From positions 1 through 32,626 of the IMG/VR virus record IMGVR_UViG_3300042325_000157: a stretch of 32,626 nucleotides of DNA, one strand, 5' to 3'. The notes below the pieces were generated by a model. The model did no database searches. It saw only the letters and a program-made list of their open reading frames with translations, and had not been told where the DNA came from. Below are positions 21,222 through 28,810 of this stretch, piece by piece (within the stretch, counting starts at the first letter, position 1; the number at the start of each line of letters is the position of its first letter). This DNA is from a virus. The position numbers and the translations under genes were made by a program.

Positions 21222-23563
21222 TGATGATTGATTTTGCTTATGACCTTCTTAATGAAGGTTTAAACCCCCTGCCCTTAAATAGTAATAAATCACCGAAACT
21301 ACCTAAAGGACATAATTATTTATATGAAAAAGTAAAAGAGGAAGATGTAGAAAAATTGTTTGCTTTTGCCGATAAGATTGGAATTGCTTGCGGTTTAGTT
21401 TCTGATGGGTTTTACTGTATTGATTTCGACTGTCATAACGGAGAGGACGTTGGAGCGATATATTCTGATTTTATAGATATACCTTTTGTTTATTCATTAC
21501 TTGAAGAGGGCAAACTTTCGGTTTATAAAACAATGGGAGGAGGTTTTCACGTTTATTTCAGATATACAAAAGACGTTTTAAAAGGGGATGTTTTCTCATA
21601 TTGGGAAACTAAATCTGTAATGATTGAAATACGTGGAAATGGTCAATATTGCGCTTGCTATCCAAGTGAGGGCTATACTCATTTAACAGGAGTTGAATAT
21701 TTAAAACTAACTGAAATTGAATCTGAAAAAGAATGGTTAGCAATTAAAGATTATGCTCATTCATTTAACAGATACAAAGAGATTGTTAGTAGAACAAAGA
21801 TTTCATCCAACGATAAGAAATGGGCGGAATCATGGAAAAATGATACACCTGACGGAAAATACAATTTAGAGTTTGAAGAAGAGGCAAAAGATTTATTGTA
21901 TAAATCAGGATGGCAATTAAGCACGGTAAAACAAGATAATGTTGAATATTGGACAAGACCAAACAAAGACGCAAAAGATGGTTTTAGTGCAACATTTGGA
22001 CATTTTAAAAGTATGTTTTATATTTTTTCTGAAGATGCAAGTTGTGAACCATTTAAATCAAGACAAGCATATAGCCCATTTAATATACTTACTGAATTAA
22101 AGTACGATGGTGATTGGAAAAGAGCAAAAGACGATTTAAGAAAGCGGTTTAACATGGTCGACAATGAAGAGTTTTGGTCGACAACAGAAAAAGGAAACTA
22201 CTCACTTAATAACAAGCGATTCAAGGATTTTTTAGAGTCAAACGATTTCTTTAAAAACTCACCTAACGAGGGCAGTACATTTGATTTTATACATAAAGAT
22301 GGTATATTCTTAAAAATTGTTTACGAAAAAGACATGAAGGATTTTGTTATTGATTGGGTAGAGCGAAATAAATGTGACGAGGGTGTATTTAATTTAATTA
22401 CAGGAAACTTAAAGTTTTTTAAACGTGACTATTTATCACTATTGAAGTCTAAACCTATCAGAACTTTAAAAGACACGAAAGACAATTGTTTTATTTATTA
22501 TCAAAACTGCATTGTAAACATCACAAAACAAGGTAGGTCAGTTATGAGTTATTCTGAGATTGATTCAGGAGTTTGGAGGGACCAAGTAATTAATAGAGAT
22601 TATTTCCCTATTGACCACCACCCATCAGAATACAGGCAATTTATTTGGAAAATATCAGGGCAAAACGAACAAAAATATAAAGCATTTCAAACTGTTATAG
22701 GTTACTTATTGCACTCTCATAAAACGAATTCTAACAACAAAGCGATAGTATTTAATGATGAAGTAATTTCAGAGAATCCAAACGGTAGAAGTGGAAAAGG
22801 TGTATTTTGGAATGCGTTAAAACATTTGCGTAAAGTTCAATCATTGGATGGTAAAACATTTGATTTTAACAAGTCATTTCCTTATCAGAACGTATCGACA
22901 GATTGCCAGGTATTAGTATTTGATGACGTTAGAAAAAACTTTAATTTTGAGAATCTATTTAGTGTTATTACAGAGGGGATAACAATTGAATATAAAGGAA
23001 AAGACTCCATAAAATTAGACGTTACAGAATCGCCTAAAATTATAATTACAACAAACTACACAATTAACGGAGATTCAGCTTCATTTTTAGCACGTAAATA
23101 CGAGGTTGAAATGAGTAGTTATTTTAATGATAAGTATACACCTTTACATGAATTTGGTCATCAGTTGTTTAATGATTGGGATCAAGAAGAATGGTCACGT
23201 TTTGACAACTACATGATGGAATGTGTGCAAATATATTTAGAGAATGGATTGATTGAAATGCCTTTGTTTAATTTAGCTTATAGAAAATTAGTTAATGAGA
23301 TTTCAGATGAAATGTTGATTTTCTTTAATTCAATTGACAAAAACGAATGGTTAAAAGTAAAAACCGTTTATGATAATTTACTTGACTCATTCCCTGAATT
23401 AAGAAAACGAAATATTTCACAAAACATAATGACAAGGAACCTAAAGAAATTTTGCGAGTTTTACGATTTTAATTTTGATAGCTCGTACAGTGGGGGAATT
23501 GGAAAAATAAAAATAGAAGTGATTGATGAACTAACTAAACCTGAAGAGGAATGTCCATTTTAA
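21221..23563 (+). CDS. Bifunctional primase-polymerase and SF3-type helicase (780 aa)
   Basis: The N-terminal AEP/prim-pol-like domain shows a DFDCHNGE motif (68-75) and GGGFHVYF (106-113), matching the 'DxD' and 'sxH' signatures of archaeo-eukaryotic primases. From about residue 500 a D5/SF3-like helicase follows, with Walker A GRSGKG (about 522-527), Walker B VLVFDDV (about 564-570) and a sensor-like IIITTNY (about 607-613). The two domains prime and unwind DNA at the fork. No separate DNA polymerase gene is visible, so the host replisome or this protein must extend the strands. It ends 13 bp inside the next helicase gene. Confidence 0.88.
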   Translation: MMIDFAYDLLNEGLNPLPLNSNKSPKLPKGHNYLYEKVKEEDVEKLFAFADKIGIACGLVSDGFYCIDFDCHNGEDVGAIYSDFIDIPFVYSLLEEGKLSVYKTMGGGFHVYFRYTKDVLKGDVFSYWETKSVMIEIRGNGQYCACYPSEGYTHLTGVEYLKLTEIESEKEWLAIKDYAHSFNRYKEIVSRTKISSNDKKWAESWKNDTPDGKYNLEFEEEAKDLLYKSGWQLSTVKQDNVEYWTRPNKDAKDGFSATFGHFKSMFYIFSEDASCEPFKSRQAYSPFNILTELKYDGDWKRAKDDLRKRFNMVDNEEFWSTTEKGNYSLNNKRFKDFLESNDFFKNSPNEGSTFDFIHKDGIFLKIVYEKDMKDFVIDWVERNKCDEGVFNLITGNLKFFKRDYLSLLKSKPIRTLKDTKDNCFIYYQNCIVNITKQGRSVMSYSEIDSGVWRDQVINRDYFPIDHHPSEYRQFIWKISGQNEQKYKAFQTVIGYLLHSHKTNSNNKAIVFNDEVISENPNGRSGKGVFWNALKHLRKVQSLDGKTFDFNKSFPYQNVSTDCQVLVFDDVRKNFNFENLFSVITEGITIEYKGKDSIKLDVTESPKIIITTNYTINGDSASFLARKYEVEMSSYFNDKYTPLHEFGHQLFNDWDQEEWSRFDNYMMECVQIYLENGLIEMPLFNLAYRKLVNEISDEMLIFFNSIDKNEWLKVKTVYDNLLDSFPELRKRNISQNIMTRNLKKFCEFYDFNFDSSYSGGIGKIKIEVIDELTKPEEECPF

Positions 23564-24756
23564 GAGATTACCAAACTGAGATATCGCACAAAGCGAATAT
23601 TATATTAAAAGAAAAGCGAATAGTTTACCTAATGATGCAAGTACGTACAGGAAAAACCTTGACAGCTTTAGAAACTGCCAAACTATACGGAGCTAACAAC
23701 GTCCTGTTCTTAACGAAAAAAAAGGCTATAAGCTCAATTGAAAGCGATTACAGTAACTTTGGTTATAAGTTTAATCTAACCGTTACAAACGATGAGCAGT
23801 TAGCTAATATCGAAGGAAACTTTGATTTAATAATCCATGACGAGCATCACAGATTCGGAGCATTCCCAAAACCATCAAAACGAGTAAAAGAATTTAAACT
23901 TAAGTTTTCACGTGTACCAATGATTTTTTTAAGTGGTACACCAGCGTCCGAAAGTTATTCTCAAATGTACCACCAATTTTGGGTTAGTTCTTATTCTCCA
24001 TTCAAAGATGTTAATTTTTACAAGTGGTCAAAGACATTCGTAACCGTGAAACAAAAGAACATGGGTTATGCAATGATTAACGACTATTCAGATGCAAAAA
24101 TTGCATTGATTGACGAAGTAATACAACCGTACATTATTAAGTTTACTCAAGAACAAAGCGGATTTGAAAGCAAAGTAAAAGAACACGTGATTTATTACCC
24201 TACATTATGCAGAAACTTAATAGAACGTTTAGAAAAAGACTTAATAATTGAGGGTAAAGAAAACGTAATATTAGCAGATTCGGGAGCAAAATTAATGCAG
24301 AAAGTTCACCAATTAGAGAATGGAACTATTAAGTTTGAGTCGGGCAAATCAATGATTCTTGACACTCGCAAAGCTGAATTTATTAGAGACTACTTTGAGG
24401 GTAAAAAGTTAGCTATATTTTACTATTACGTGGAGGAGCTTGAATTGTTAAAATTAGTTTTCCCTAACTCTACGAGTGATTTAAATGAGTTTAACACAAC
24501 AGGTAAACATTACATTGGACAACAATATTCTAGTGCATTAGGTGTGAATTTAAGTAAGGCTCATTGCTTAGTATTTTACAACTTTGGTTTCTCAGGAACA
24601 ATGTTTATTCAAGCAATTGACAGGCTAACGACTAAAGAGCGAAAAGAAAACGATGTGTTTTTTATATTTGGAAAAGATTCGTTGACCGAAAAGATTTATA
24701 AAACAGTATCACAAAAGAAAAACTTTACACTTAAACAATATGTTAAAAATAACTAA
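23551..24756 (+). CDS. Superfamily 2 DNA helicase, DEAD/DEAH-like (401 aa)
   Basis: Motif I VRTGKT (31-36), motif II DEHH (97-100), motif III SGTPA (128-132) and a motif VI-like QAIDRLTTKER (354-364) identify an SF2 helicase. The first residues (LRDYQTE) give the 'Q-motif'-like start typical of the group. ATP-driven unwinding or branch migration during replication or recombination is expected. The ATG at 23551 overlaps the end of the primase gene by 13 bp, and the stop overlaps the methyltransferase gene by 17 bp. It is a compact version of the family. Confidence 0.88.
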   Translation: MSILRDYQTEISHKANIILKEKRIVYLMMQVRTGKTLTALETAKLYGANNVLFLTKKKAISSIESDYSNFGYKFNLTVTNDEQLANIEGNFDLIIHDEHHRFGAFPKPSKRVKEFKLKFSRVPMIFLSGTPASESYSQMYHQFWVSSYSPFKDVNFYKWSKTFVTVKQKNMGYAMINDYSDAKIALIDEVIQPYIIKFTQEQSGFESKVKEHVIYYPTLCRNLIERLEKDLIIEGKENVILADSGAKLMQKVHQLENGTIKFESGKSMILDTRKAEFIRDYFEGKKLAIFYYYVEELELLKLVFPNSTSDLNEFNTTGKHYIGQQYSSALGVNLSKAHCLVFYNFGFSGTMFIQAIDRLTTKERKENDVFFIFGKDSLTEKIYKTVSQKKNFTLKQYVKNN

Positions 24757-25351
24757 CGAAGACAACATGGAGCTTATGGCTCGTTACCCTGATAACTATT
24801 TTGATTTAGCAATAGTTGACCCTCCTTATGGGATTGATATTGCAAAATGGGATAGTATTGATTTAAAACCAAGTGAAGAATATTTTAAAGAATTATTTAG
24901 AGTCAGTAAAAAGCAAATTATTTGGGGTGGTAATTACTTTAACCTTCCTCACTCTGAAGGTTGGATTTGTTGGGACAAAACATTTAAGTACAACCAAAAA
25001 TTAGCAGTTGGTCATTTTGAATTAGCTTGGTCAAATTTAGATATTAAACATTCATTTATAAGATTTACAAGTTGTGGAAATTTTCAAGGATTTGAAAACC
25101 CAAAAGCAAATTATGAGAAGAAAAAATCATTTCACCCAACTTCAAAACCTATTGAAATTTATAAATTTTGTTTAAAAAATTACGCAAAAGAAAACGATAA
25201 AATACTCGACACGCATTTAGGCTCAGGAAGTATTGCGATAGCTTGTCACGATTACGGATTTGATTTGACAGCTTGTGAATTAGATAAAGAGTATTTCGAT
25301 AAAGCAATGCAACGTATTAATAACCATACAGCACAACAAAAACTATTCTAA
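24740..25351 (+). CDS. DNA methyltransferase, DPPY type (203 aa)
   Basis: Motif IV DPPY at residues 27-30, a HPTSKP block (132-137) and motif I-like DTHLGSGS (157-164) are in the order of the beta-class N6-adenine/N4-cytosine methyltransferases. No cognate restriction enzyme gene is nearby, so this is an orphan enzyme. It probably protects phage DNA from host restriction or marks it for replication or packaging. The recognition site cannot be told from the sequence. The gene begins within the end of the helicase gene. Confidence 0.88.
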   Translation: MLKITNEDNMELMARYPDNYFDLAIVDPPYGIDIAKWDSIDLKPSEEYFKELFRVSKKQIIWGGNYFNLPHSEGWICWDKTFKYNQKLAVGHFELAWSNLDIKHSFIRFTSCGNFQGFENPKANYEKKKSFHPTSKPIEIYKFCLKNYAKENDKILDTHLGSGSIAIACHDYGFDLTACELDKEYFDKAMQRINNHTAQQKLF

Positions 25352-25617
25352 TGAGCGAACAAGAACTACAAAGTAAGTGTATAAAGTACGCTAAAACTAA
25401 AGGTTGGTTTGTTTTAAAAGTGATACGTTGTAACGTTAGTGGATACCCTGATTGCACTCTATTCAAAGACGGTAAAACAATATTTGTTGAGTTTAAAGCG
25501 GAACGTGGGGTTCAATCTGAATTGCAGAAATACGTTGAAAAGCAATTGATTGACCAAGGTTTCAAATATTATTTAATAAAAAGTTTAGAAAAATTTAAAG
25601 AAATAGTTGCAGATTAA
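25351..25617 (+). CDS. VRR-NUC domain nuclease (88 aa)
   Basis: The small core has the VRR-NUC/PD-(D/E)XK pattern: GYPDCTLFKDGKTIFVEFKA (31-50) with Asp34, Glu47 and Lys49 as likely catalytic residues, and a following ERGVQSELQKYVEKQL segment. Stand-alone VRR-NUC proteins of phages are thought to cut branched DNA, in line with Holliday junction resolution. It overlaps the methyltransferase gene by one base (TAATG). It ends shortly before promoter P3. Confidence 0.88.
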   Translation: MSEQELQSKCIKYAKTKGWFVLKVIRCNVSGYPDCTLFKDGKTIFVEFKAERGVQSELQKYVEKQLIDQGFKYYLIKSLEKFKEIVAD

Positions 25618-25644
25618 TTATTAATGTTTAAATTTGTAACATAA
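25607..25644 (+). promoter_or_regulatory. Bacteroidetes-type promoter P3
   Basis: TTG at 25607-25609, 19 bp, then TAAATTTG at 25629-25636. The block 25625-25644 is identical to 18371-18390 at P1. The upstream box overlaps the end of the VRR-NUC gene. The expected transcription start is near 25643, 18 bp before the ATG at 25661. Confidence 0.82.
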
Positions 25645-25660
25645 CTAAACAAAACACACA

Positions 25661-25873
25661 ATGAAAACAAACCTCAGAAAATTAGCATTGATCCTTCGGA
25701 AGGTCGATGCTAGCAAGTTCTTGTACATTAGCACATCAAGACATGATATTGTACTTGGAGCTATGAAACAAGACGTATTAATTGACGATTTAAACATAAA
25801 TTGGGATTCGATTGAATACGATTTAGAAATGACAATCTTTAAGAAAAACAACGTTAAGCTATTTGTATCATGA
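25661..25873 (+). CDS. Small first gene of the P3 operon (70 aa)
   Basis: MKTNLRKLALILRKVDASKF starts a small alpha/beta protein with an acidic centre (DVLIDDLNINWDSIEYDLEM). Its early codons coincide with a strong hairpin at 25683-25712. It overlaps the ERF gene by ATGA. I do not recognise a family. It could be an early regulatory protein or a leader for the recombination genes. Confidence 0.65.
   Translation: MKTNLRKLALILRKVDASKFLYISTSRHDIVLGAMKQDVLIDDLNINWDSIEYDLEMTIFKKNNVKLFVS
25683..25712 (+). promoter_or_regulatory. Strong hairpin inside the start of the first P3 gene
   Basis: The sequence TAGCATTGA, bulged T, CCTT, loop CGG, AAGG, TCGATGCTA folds into a stem of 13 pairs (one G-T) with a single bulge and a 3-base loop. 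It begins 22 bases after the start codon. There is no T-run after it, so it is not a terminator. It could affect translation, mRNA stability or protein binding. Confidence 0.6.
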
Positions 25874-26373
25874 AAAATTTATACAGAGCATTGGCAAACT
25901 TCCAACAGGAGGTTCCAACAATACACAAAGGTACAGCGGGCTATGGTTATTCATACGCAGACCTTACTGCAATCTATAAAGTAATTAATCCATTAATGAA
26001 AAAACATGGGTTAGGTTTTACGCAACCAATCGTAAATAATCAAATGAAAACAATAGTATTCCACATTGAAAGCGGTGAGTCTATTGAAAGCATTGCAGAT
26101 ATTCCAATGAACGTACAACTCAAGGGGATGAATGATTACCAGGTTATGGGGTCTGCGTTTACTTACTTTAGACGTTACACCTTGAGTTCTATGTTAGGCC
26201 TTGTTACCGATAAGGACATCGATGCAAGTGGAGAGCAAACAGGCAAGCGTAAAGAAACAATAACCGACGAACGTTTGGCTGCTGCACTTGCTAAAATCAA
26301 AGACGGGTCTTACACAGTGGAAAAACTAAAAGAGAAGTTTGAATTAACACCTAAACAATTAGAGTTATGTTAG
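25870..26373 (+). CDS. erf: ERF family single-strand annealing protein (167 aa)
   Basis: Residues 1-60 contain LYRALANFQQEVPTIHKGTA and the Tyr/Gly-rich GYGYSYADLTAIYKVINPLM, typical of the ERF family. GSAFTYFRRYTLSSMLGLV (about 97-115) with the DKDIDA segment is the conserved core of that family. ERF proteins anneal complementary strands in phage recombination and genome circularisation. The C-terminus (about 130-167) is a small helical tail. It overlaps its neighbours on both sides. It suits a phage without a RecA-like recombinase. Confidence 0.88.
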   Translation: MKNLYRALANFQQEVPTIHKGTAGYGYSYADLTAIYKVINPLMKKHGLGFTQPIVNNQMKTIVFHIESGESIESIADIPMNVQLKGMNDYQVMGSAFTYFRRYTLSSMLGLVTDKDIDASGEQTGKRKETITDERLAAALAKIKDGSYTVEKLKEKFELTPKQLELC

Positions 26374-26861
26374 AAAAATCACTTTACAAGATAAATGCTG
26401 AATACATGGAGTTATTCGGTAGAATTGAAATGGCTGAAGGTGTATTAACACCAGAGTTAGAAGAAGAGTTAATCATTAACAAATCGGAGTTAGAAGTTAA
26501 ATCTATTGCATACGTTGAAGTTATCAAACAAAGAGAAAGTTTAAACGATAGAATAGACGATGAAATAAAGCGATTACAAGCGATTAAAAAGCATAACGAC
26601 ACATTGGTGTCGAAACTTAAATCAAATCTCTTACAAGCTGTCAATATATTTGGTAATTATGAGGCAGGATTCTTAAAATTTAGCACACGTAAATCTAAGC
26701 AAGTAGTTGTTGATTACGATGTGAATGACTTGCCAAAGCAATATAAAACGGTTAAAGTTACAGAAACAGCAGACAAGGTGGCAATCAAGAAAGCAATCGA
26801 AAACGGACAAGAAGTTTATGGTTGTCGTTTAGTAGAAAACATTAACTTAGCAATAAAATGA
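26367..26861 (+). CDS. Siphovirus Gp157-family protein (164 aa)
   Basis: An N-terminal acidic coiled-coil part (about residues 1-90, with LEEELIINKSELEVKSIAYV) leads to KRLQAIKKHNDTLVSKLKSN and a C-terminal part GFLKFSTRKSKQVVVDYDVN. That layout matches the Gp157 family of siphoviruses, often next to recombination genes. Its exact role is not well defined; a link to DNA metabolism or resistance to superinfection has been proposed for members. It overlaps ERF at the start and a tiny gene at the end (ATGA). Confidence 0.82.
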   Translation: MLEKSLYKINAEYMELFGRIEMAEGVLTPELEEELIINKSELEVKSIAYVEVIKQRESLNDRIDDEIKRLQAIKKHNDTLVSKLKSNLLQAVNIFGNYEAGFLKFSTRKSKQVVVDYDVNDLPKQYKTVKVTETADKVAIKKAIENGQEVYGCRLVENINLAIK

Positions 26862-26941
26862 ATGATTTATATTATGAATCCACTATTGAGATTCAGCAAT
26901 TAGAAAGTGAAGAGTTAGAATATTATTTAAAAACATTATGA
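26858..26941 (+). CDS. Very small acidic protein (27 aa)
   Basis: ATGA overlaps join it to the gene before it and the gene after it, with the 27-codon frame MNDLYYESTIEIQQLESEEL... between them. Such double coupling in a 4-bp pattern is unlikely to be chance, but the tiny size means it may only keep ribosomes on the message. Function unknown. Confidence 0.5.
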   Translation: MNDLYYESTIEIQQLESEELEYYLKTL

Positions 26942-27099
26942 AAAGAAGTATAGTTGACTTTAGCGACATACCTATCGATGAGATAAGGATGCGGTTAAAG
27001 TACCAGAAGAAAAAGTATAATGTAACGGAATGTGTAAAGGAAGCATTTAAAATAGCAAACAATAAAATAAAAGAAGATGAAAAACGAAATGAAATTTAA
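26938..27099 (+). CDS. Small basic protein, possible DNA-binding (53 aa)
   Basis: Starts MKRSIVDFSDIPIDEIRMRL, followed by KYQKKKYNVTECVKEAFKIA. Basic helices flank a turn, similar in style to small ribbon-helix-helix or helix-turn-helix proteins, but no motif is certain. Coupled to the upstream gene by ATGA. It overlaps the SSB-like gene by 23 bp. Confidence 0.55.
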   Translation: MKRSIVDFSDIPIDEIRMRLKYQKKKYNVTECVKEAFKIANNKIKEDEKRNEI

Positions 27100-27370
27100 C
27101 GGAAAAATCACTAACATTTTAGAAGTGATTGAAGTAGGAGCAAACAAAAAGGTAGAGTTTGTAGTAACAGAGACCGAGGGGCAATACCCTCAAGCGGTAA
27201 AGTTTGGAATTTTTGGCACGGAGAAAGTAGATAAGTTTATCCAATACAACAAGGTTGACCAAGAAGTTGAGGTGTTGTTTAACTTCAAGACCAACGAGTG
27301 GCAAGGTAAGTATTTCACGTCAATAGATGCGTGGAGAGTTAATAAAGTTGAATCAACAGAACCGTTTTAA
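27077..27370 (+). CDS. Single-stranded DNA-binding-like protein (DUF3127-like, 97 aa)
   Basis: MKFNGKITNILEVIEVGANK and KVEFVVTETEGQYPQAVKFG are followed by VDQEVEVLFNFKTNEWQGKY and FTSIDAWRV. This is the beta pattern of an OB fold, close to the DUF3127 family. It ends with an acidic tail and a terminal Phe (VESTEPF), like the protein-binding tip of bacterial SSB. It probably coats single strands in replication and recombination, working with ERF and the primase-polymerase. Confidence 0.8.
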   Translation: MKNEMKFNGKITNILEVIEVGANKKVEFVVTETEGQYPQAVKFGIFGTEKVDKFIQYNKVDQEVEVLFNFKTNEWQGKYFTSIDAWRVNKVESTEPF

Positions 27371-27371
27371 C

Positions 27372-27680
27372 ATGAAGAAAGACGTTAAGAGCCTTGCTGA
27401 CTTAAGTGAGGCTAAACGCCAAAGGGCTATAGAATATTACCAACACATAGCACGTGCAATGATGTTATGCCAATCTGCACTGCATTCATTGGATGACGTA
27501 AGCGACAACATGTTTCACAAGCACGAAATTAAACGTACGATTAACCAATTCATTAATGGAGTTGAAAGATTCGCGACTACATTTGTAGAAAATAACAATG
27601 AAACAATGGCTCAGACTTATAGCAATATAATCAAACAGATTGACGAGTTTAAAGAAAACATTAAAGTTCAGATACAATGA
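27372..27680 (+). CDS. Small helical protein (102 aa)
   Basis: I take the ATG at 27372, 2 bp after the SSB-like stop; an in-frame upstream alternative start at 27327 would overlap that gene by 44 bp. The protein is all-helical (SLADLSEAKRQRAIEYYQHI...), with His/Met/Cys-rich patches in the first helix pair. No known domain. It overlaps the next gene by ATGA. Position suggests a DNA metabolism accessory role. Confidence 0.6.
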   Translation: MKKDVKSLADLSEAKRQRAIEYYQHIARAMMLCQSALHSLDDVSDNMFHKHEIKRTINQFINGVERFATTFVENNNETMAQTYSNIIKQIDEFKENIKVQIQ

Positions 27681-27913
27681 TAGAATTTGAAGGAACTAAA
27701 GAACAAGCGCAAGAGTTAGTAGATAAATTTTTATGTGTAGATGACAATGAAGATTTATTTTGCGATGAATGTGGAATGAGTGAGAAGGCTGCTAAATTGT
27801 GCGCATTAATTGCAGTTGATGAACTTATTAAAAGTTGGGATAAAGATTTATATGAGAATTGCGGAGCATCTGAATATTGGCAAGAAGTAAAACAAGAACT
27901 ATTGAAGTTATGA
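27677..27913 (+). CDS. Small acidic protein with CxxC motif (78 aa)
   Basis: MIEFEGTKEQAQELVDKFLC leads to FCDECGMSEKAAKLCALIAV. CDEC and two further cysteines could bind a metal. Acidic, helical second half (ELIKSWDKDLYENCG). Function unknown. Coupled to the gene before it by ATGA and to the gene after it by ATGA. Confidence 0.6.
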   Translation: MIEFEGTKEQAQELVDKFLCVDDNEDLFCDECGMSEKAAKLCALIAVDELIKSWDKDLYENCGASEYWQEVKQELLKL

Positions 27914-28071
27914 CAGAACTTGAAGAATCAGCTCACGACGCCTGGATGGATTTTACTTATGAATCAACAACACAATGTTTATACTCACAGGCTTTTAAAG
28001 CTGGATTTAAAAAAGGATATGAAAAAGGACAACAAGAACAGGAATCGTTGGATGATAGCAATGCAGTTTGA
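27910..28071 (+). CDS. Small acidic protein (53 aa)
   Basis: The coupled ATGA start at 27910 gives MTELEESAHDAWMDFTYEST..., with FKAGFKKGYEKGQQEQESLD at the end. A longer frame from 27877 would start inside the previous gene. The gly/lys repeat 'F-K-x-G-F-K-K-G-Y-E-K-G' resembles small phage proteins of unknown role. It overlaps the next frame by 20 bp. Confidence 0.58.
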   Translation: MTELEESAHDAWMDFTYESTTQCLYSQAFKAGFKKGYEKGQQEQESLDDSNAV

Positions 28072-28171
28072 TATCGACCGTTGGAAGTTTAGAGAGAATC
28101 GCGTTGGCGTCATTAATGTAGGTAGATTAATTAGAAAAGCATTTTATAATAAAGATAACGATGGAAATTAA
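28052..28171 (+). CDS. Very small basic protein (39 aa)
   Basis: Starts MIAMQFDIDRWKFRENRVGV at 28052 (or the second Met at 28061), with a basic C-terminus (IRKAFYNKDNDGN). The same frame continues far upstream inside the previous gene, but only this end looks protein-like. Small and of unknown function. Confidence 0.45.
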   Translation: MIAMQFDIDRWKFRENRVGVINVGRLIRKAFYNKDNDGN

Positions 28172-28334
28172 AGAAAAGATTGAAGAATTAAAATCATTCT
28201 TAACAGGAGATTTATTTCAAGATTTAGAAACTCACCAAAAGATCTACGACTTGAAAAAGCAGCTTAACCCTGAGATAGTAGATAGTCCTGAATTAGATGA
28301 AGATTTTGGAGAATGTGAAGCATGTGGTTCGTAA
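28161..28334 (+). CDS. Small acidic protein ending in CEACGS (57 aa)
   Basis: MEIKEKIEELKSFLTGDLFQ is a helical start; the C-terminus is Asp/Glu-rich with a CEAC pair near the end. The start overlaps the previous frame by 11 bp and the stop abuts the next ATG (TAAATG). It belongs to a run of small Cys-containing genes. Function unknown. Confidence 0.6.
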   Translation: MEIKEKIEELKSFLTGDLFQDLETHQKIYDLKKQLNPEIVDSPELDEDFGECEACGS

Positions 28335-28556
28335 ATGAAAATTTGTTTTAGCTGCAAACGGAATCTACCCTTGTTTTTGTTTTTAAAAGACGATTCAAAA
28401 TACCAAGTAAAAGCCGAAAAAGGTAAAACAAAAGTATGTAGATTGTGTAATATAAAGCGAAGTTTGAAAACAAATAGTATCTTTGCAAGGGTAGACGGGA
28501 AGTTTATAACAATAGAAAAAAGTAAGATTCAAATAATAAAACACTTTTTAAAATGA
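28335..28556 (+). CDS. Small zinc-ribbon-like protein (73 aa)
   Basis: MKICFSCKRNLPLFLFLKDD starts with a CxxC knuckle, and VCRLCNIKR holds a second, so a zinc ribbon is likely. The rest is basic (SLKTNSIFARVDGKFITIEK). This arrangement is common in small phage proteins and in HNH-associated folds, but no HNH motif is seen. Its last codons lie inside the first copy of a 30-bp direct repeat. ATGA coupling to the next gene. Confidence 0.62.
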   Translation: MKICFSCKRNLPLFLFLKDDSKYQVKAEKGKTKVCRLCNIKRSLKTNSIFARVDGKFITIEKSKIQIIKHFLK

Positions 28557-28560
28557 AGAT
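28531..28560 (+). repeat. Direct repeat, left copy (30 bp)
   Basis: Bases 28531-28560 are identical to 28781-28810. In this copy the repeat codes the end of the zinc-ribbon gene (last codons and stop) and the start of the 77-aa gene. Confidence 0.9.
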
Positions 28561-28786
28561 TGACAGACAATTAAAAAGCATTGAGTGGTTTATAGATAAC
28601 ATAGGTAGAATAGTTTACAGTACTTTTGGATGCAGTTGTTCTGTTTGTCATATGCAATACCTTAAAGGTGTTAGAGTATCTGATTTAAACCATGTAAATT
28701 CATTGTATAGTATTCAAAATACTACCAACAGAAGATATTTCACCTCTAAAGAAGAAAGAGTGGAGTATGAACGAAGTTTAAAATAA
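28553..28786 (+). CDS. Small Cys-rich protein (77 aa), flanked by a direct repeat
   Basis: MKIDRQLKSIEWFIDNIGRI leads to FGCSCSVCHMQYLKGVRVSD, with three Cys and a His (C-x-C-x-x-C-H) able to bind zinc. The ending is charged (YFTSKEERVEYERSLK). The gene lies between two copies of a perfect 30-bp repeat that spans its start and the start of the next gene, so it looks like a removable or newly gained unit. Function unknown. Confidence 0.65.
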   Translation: MKIDRQLKSIEWFIDNIGRIVYSTFGCSCSVCHMQYLKGVRVSDLNHVNSLYSIQNTTNRRYFTSKEERVEYERSLK

Positions 28787-28810
28787 TAAAACACTTTTTA
28801 AAATGAAGAT
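28781..28810 (+). repeat. Direct repeat, right copy (30 bp)
   Basis: Identical to 28531-28560, spaced 250 bp. Here the repeat spans the last codon and stop of the 77-aa gene, the 16-bp gap and the start of the kinase-like gene. Confidence 0.9.
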
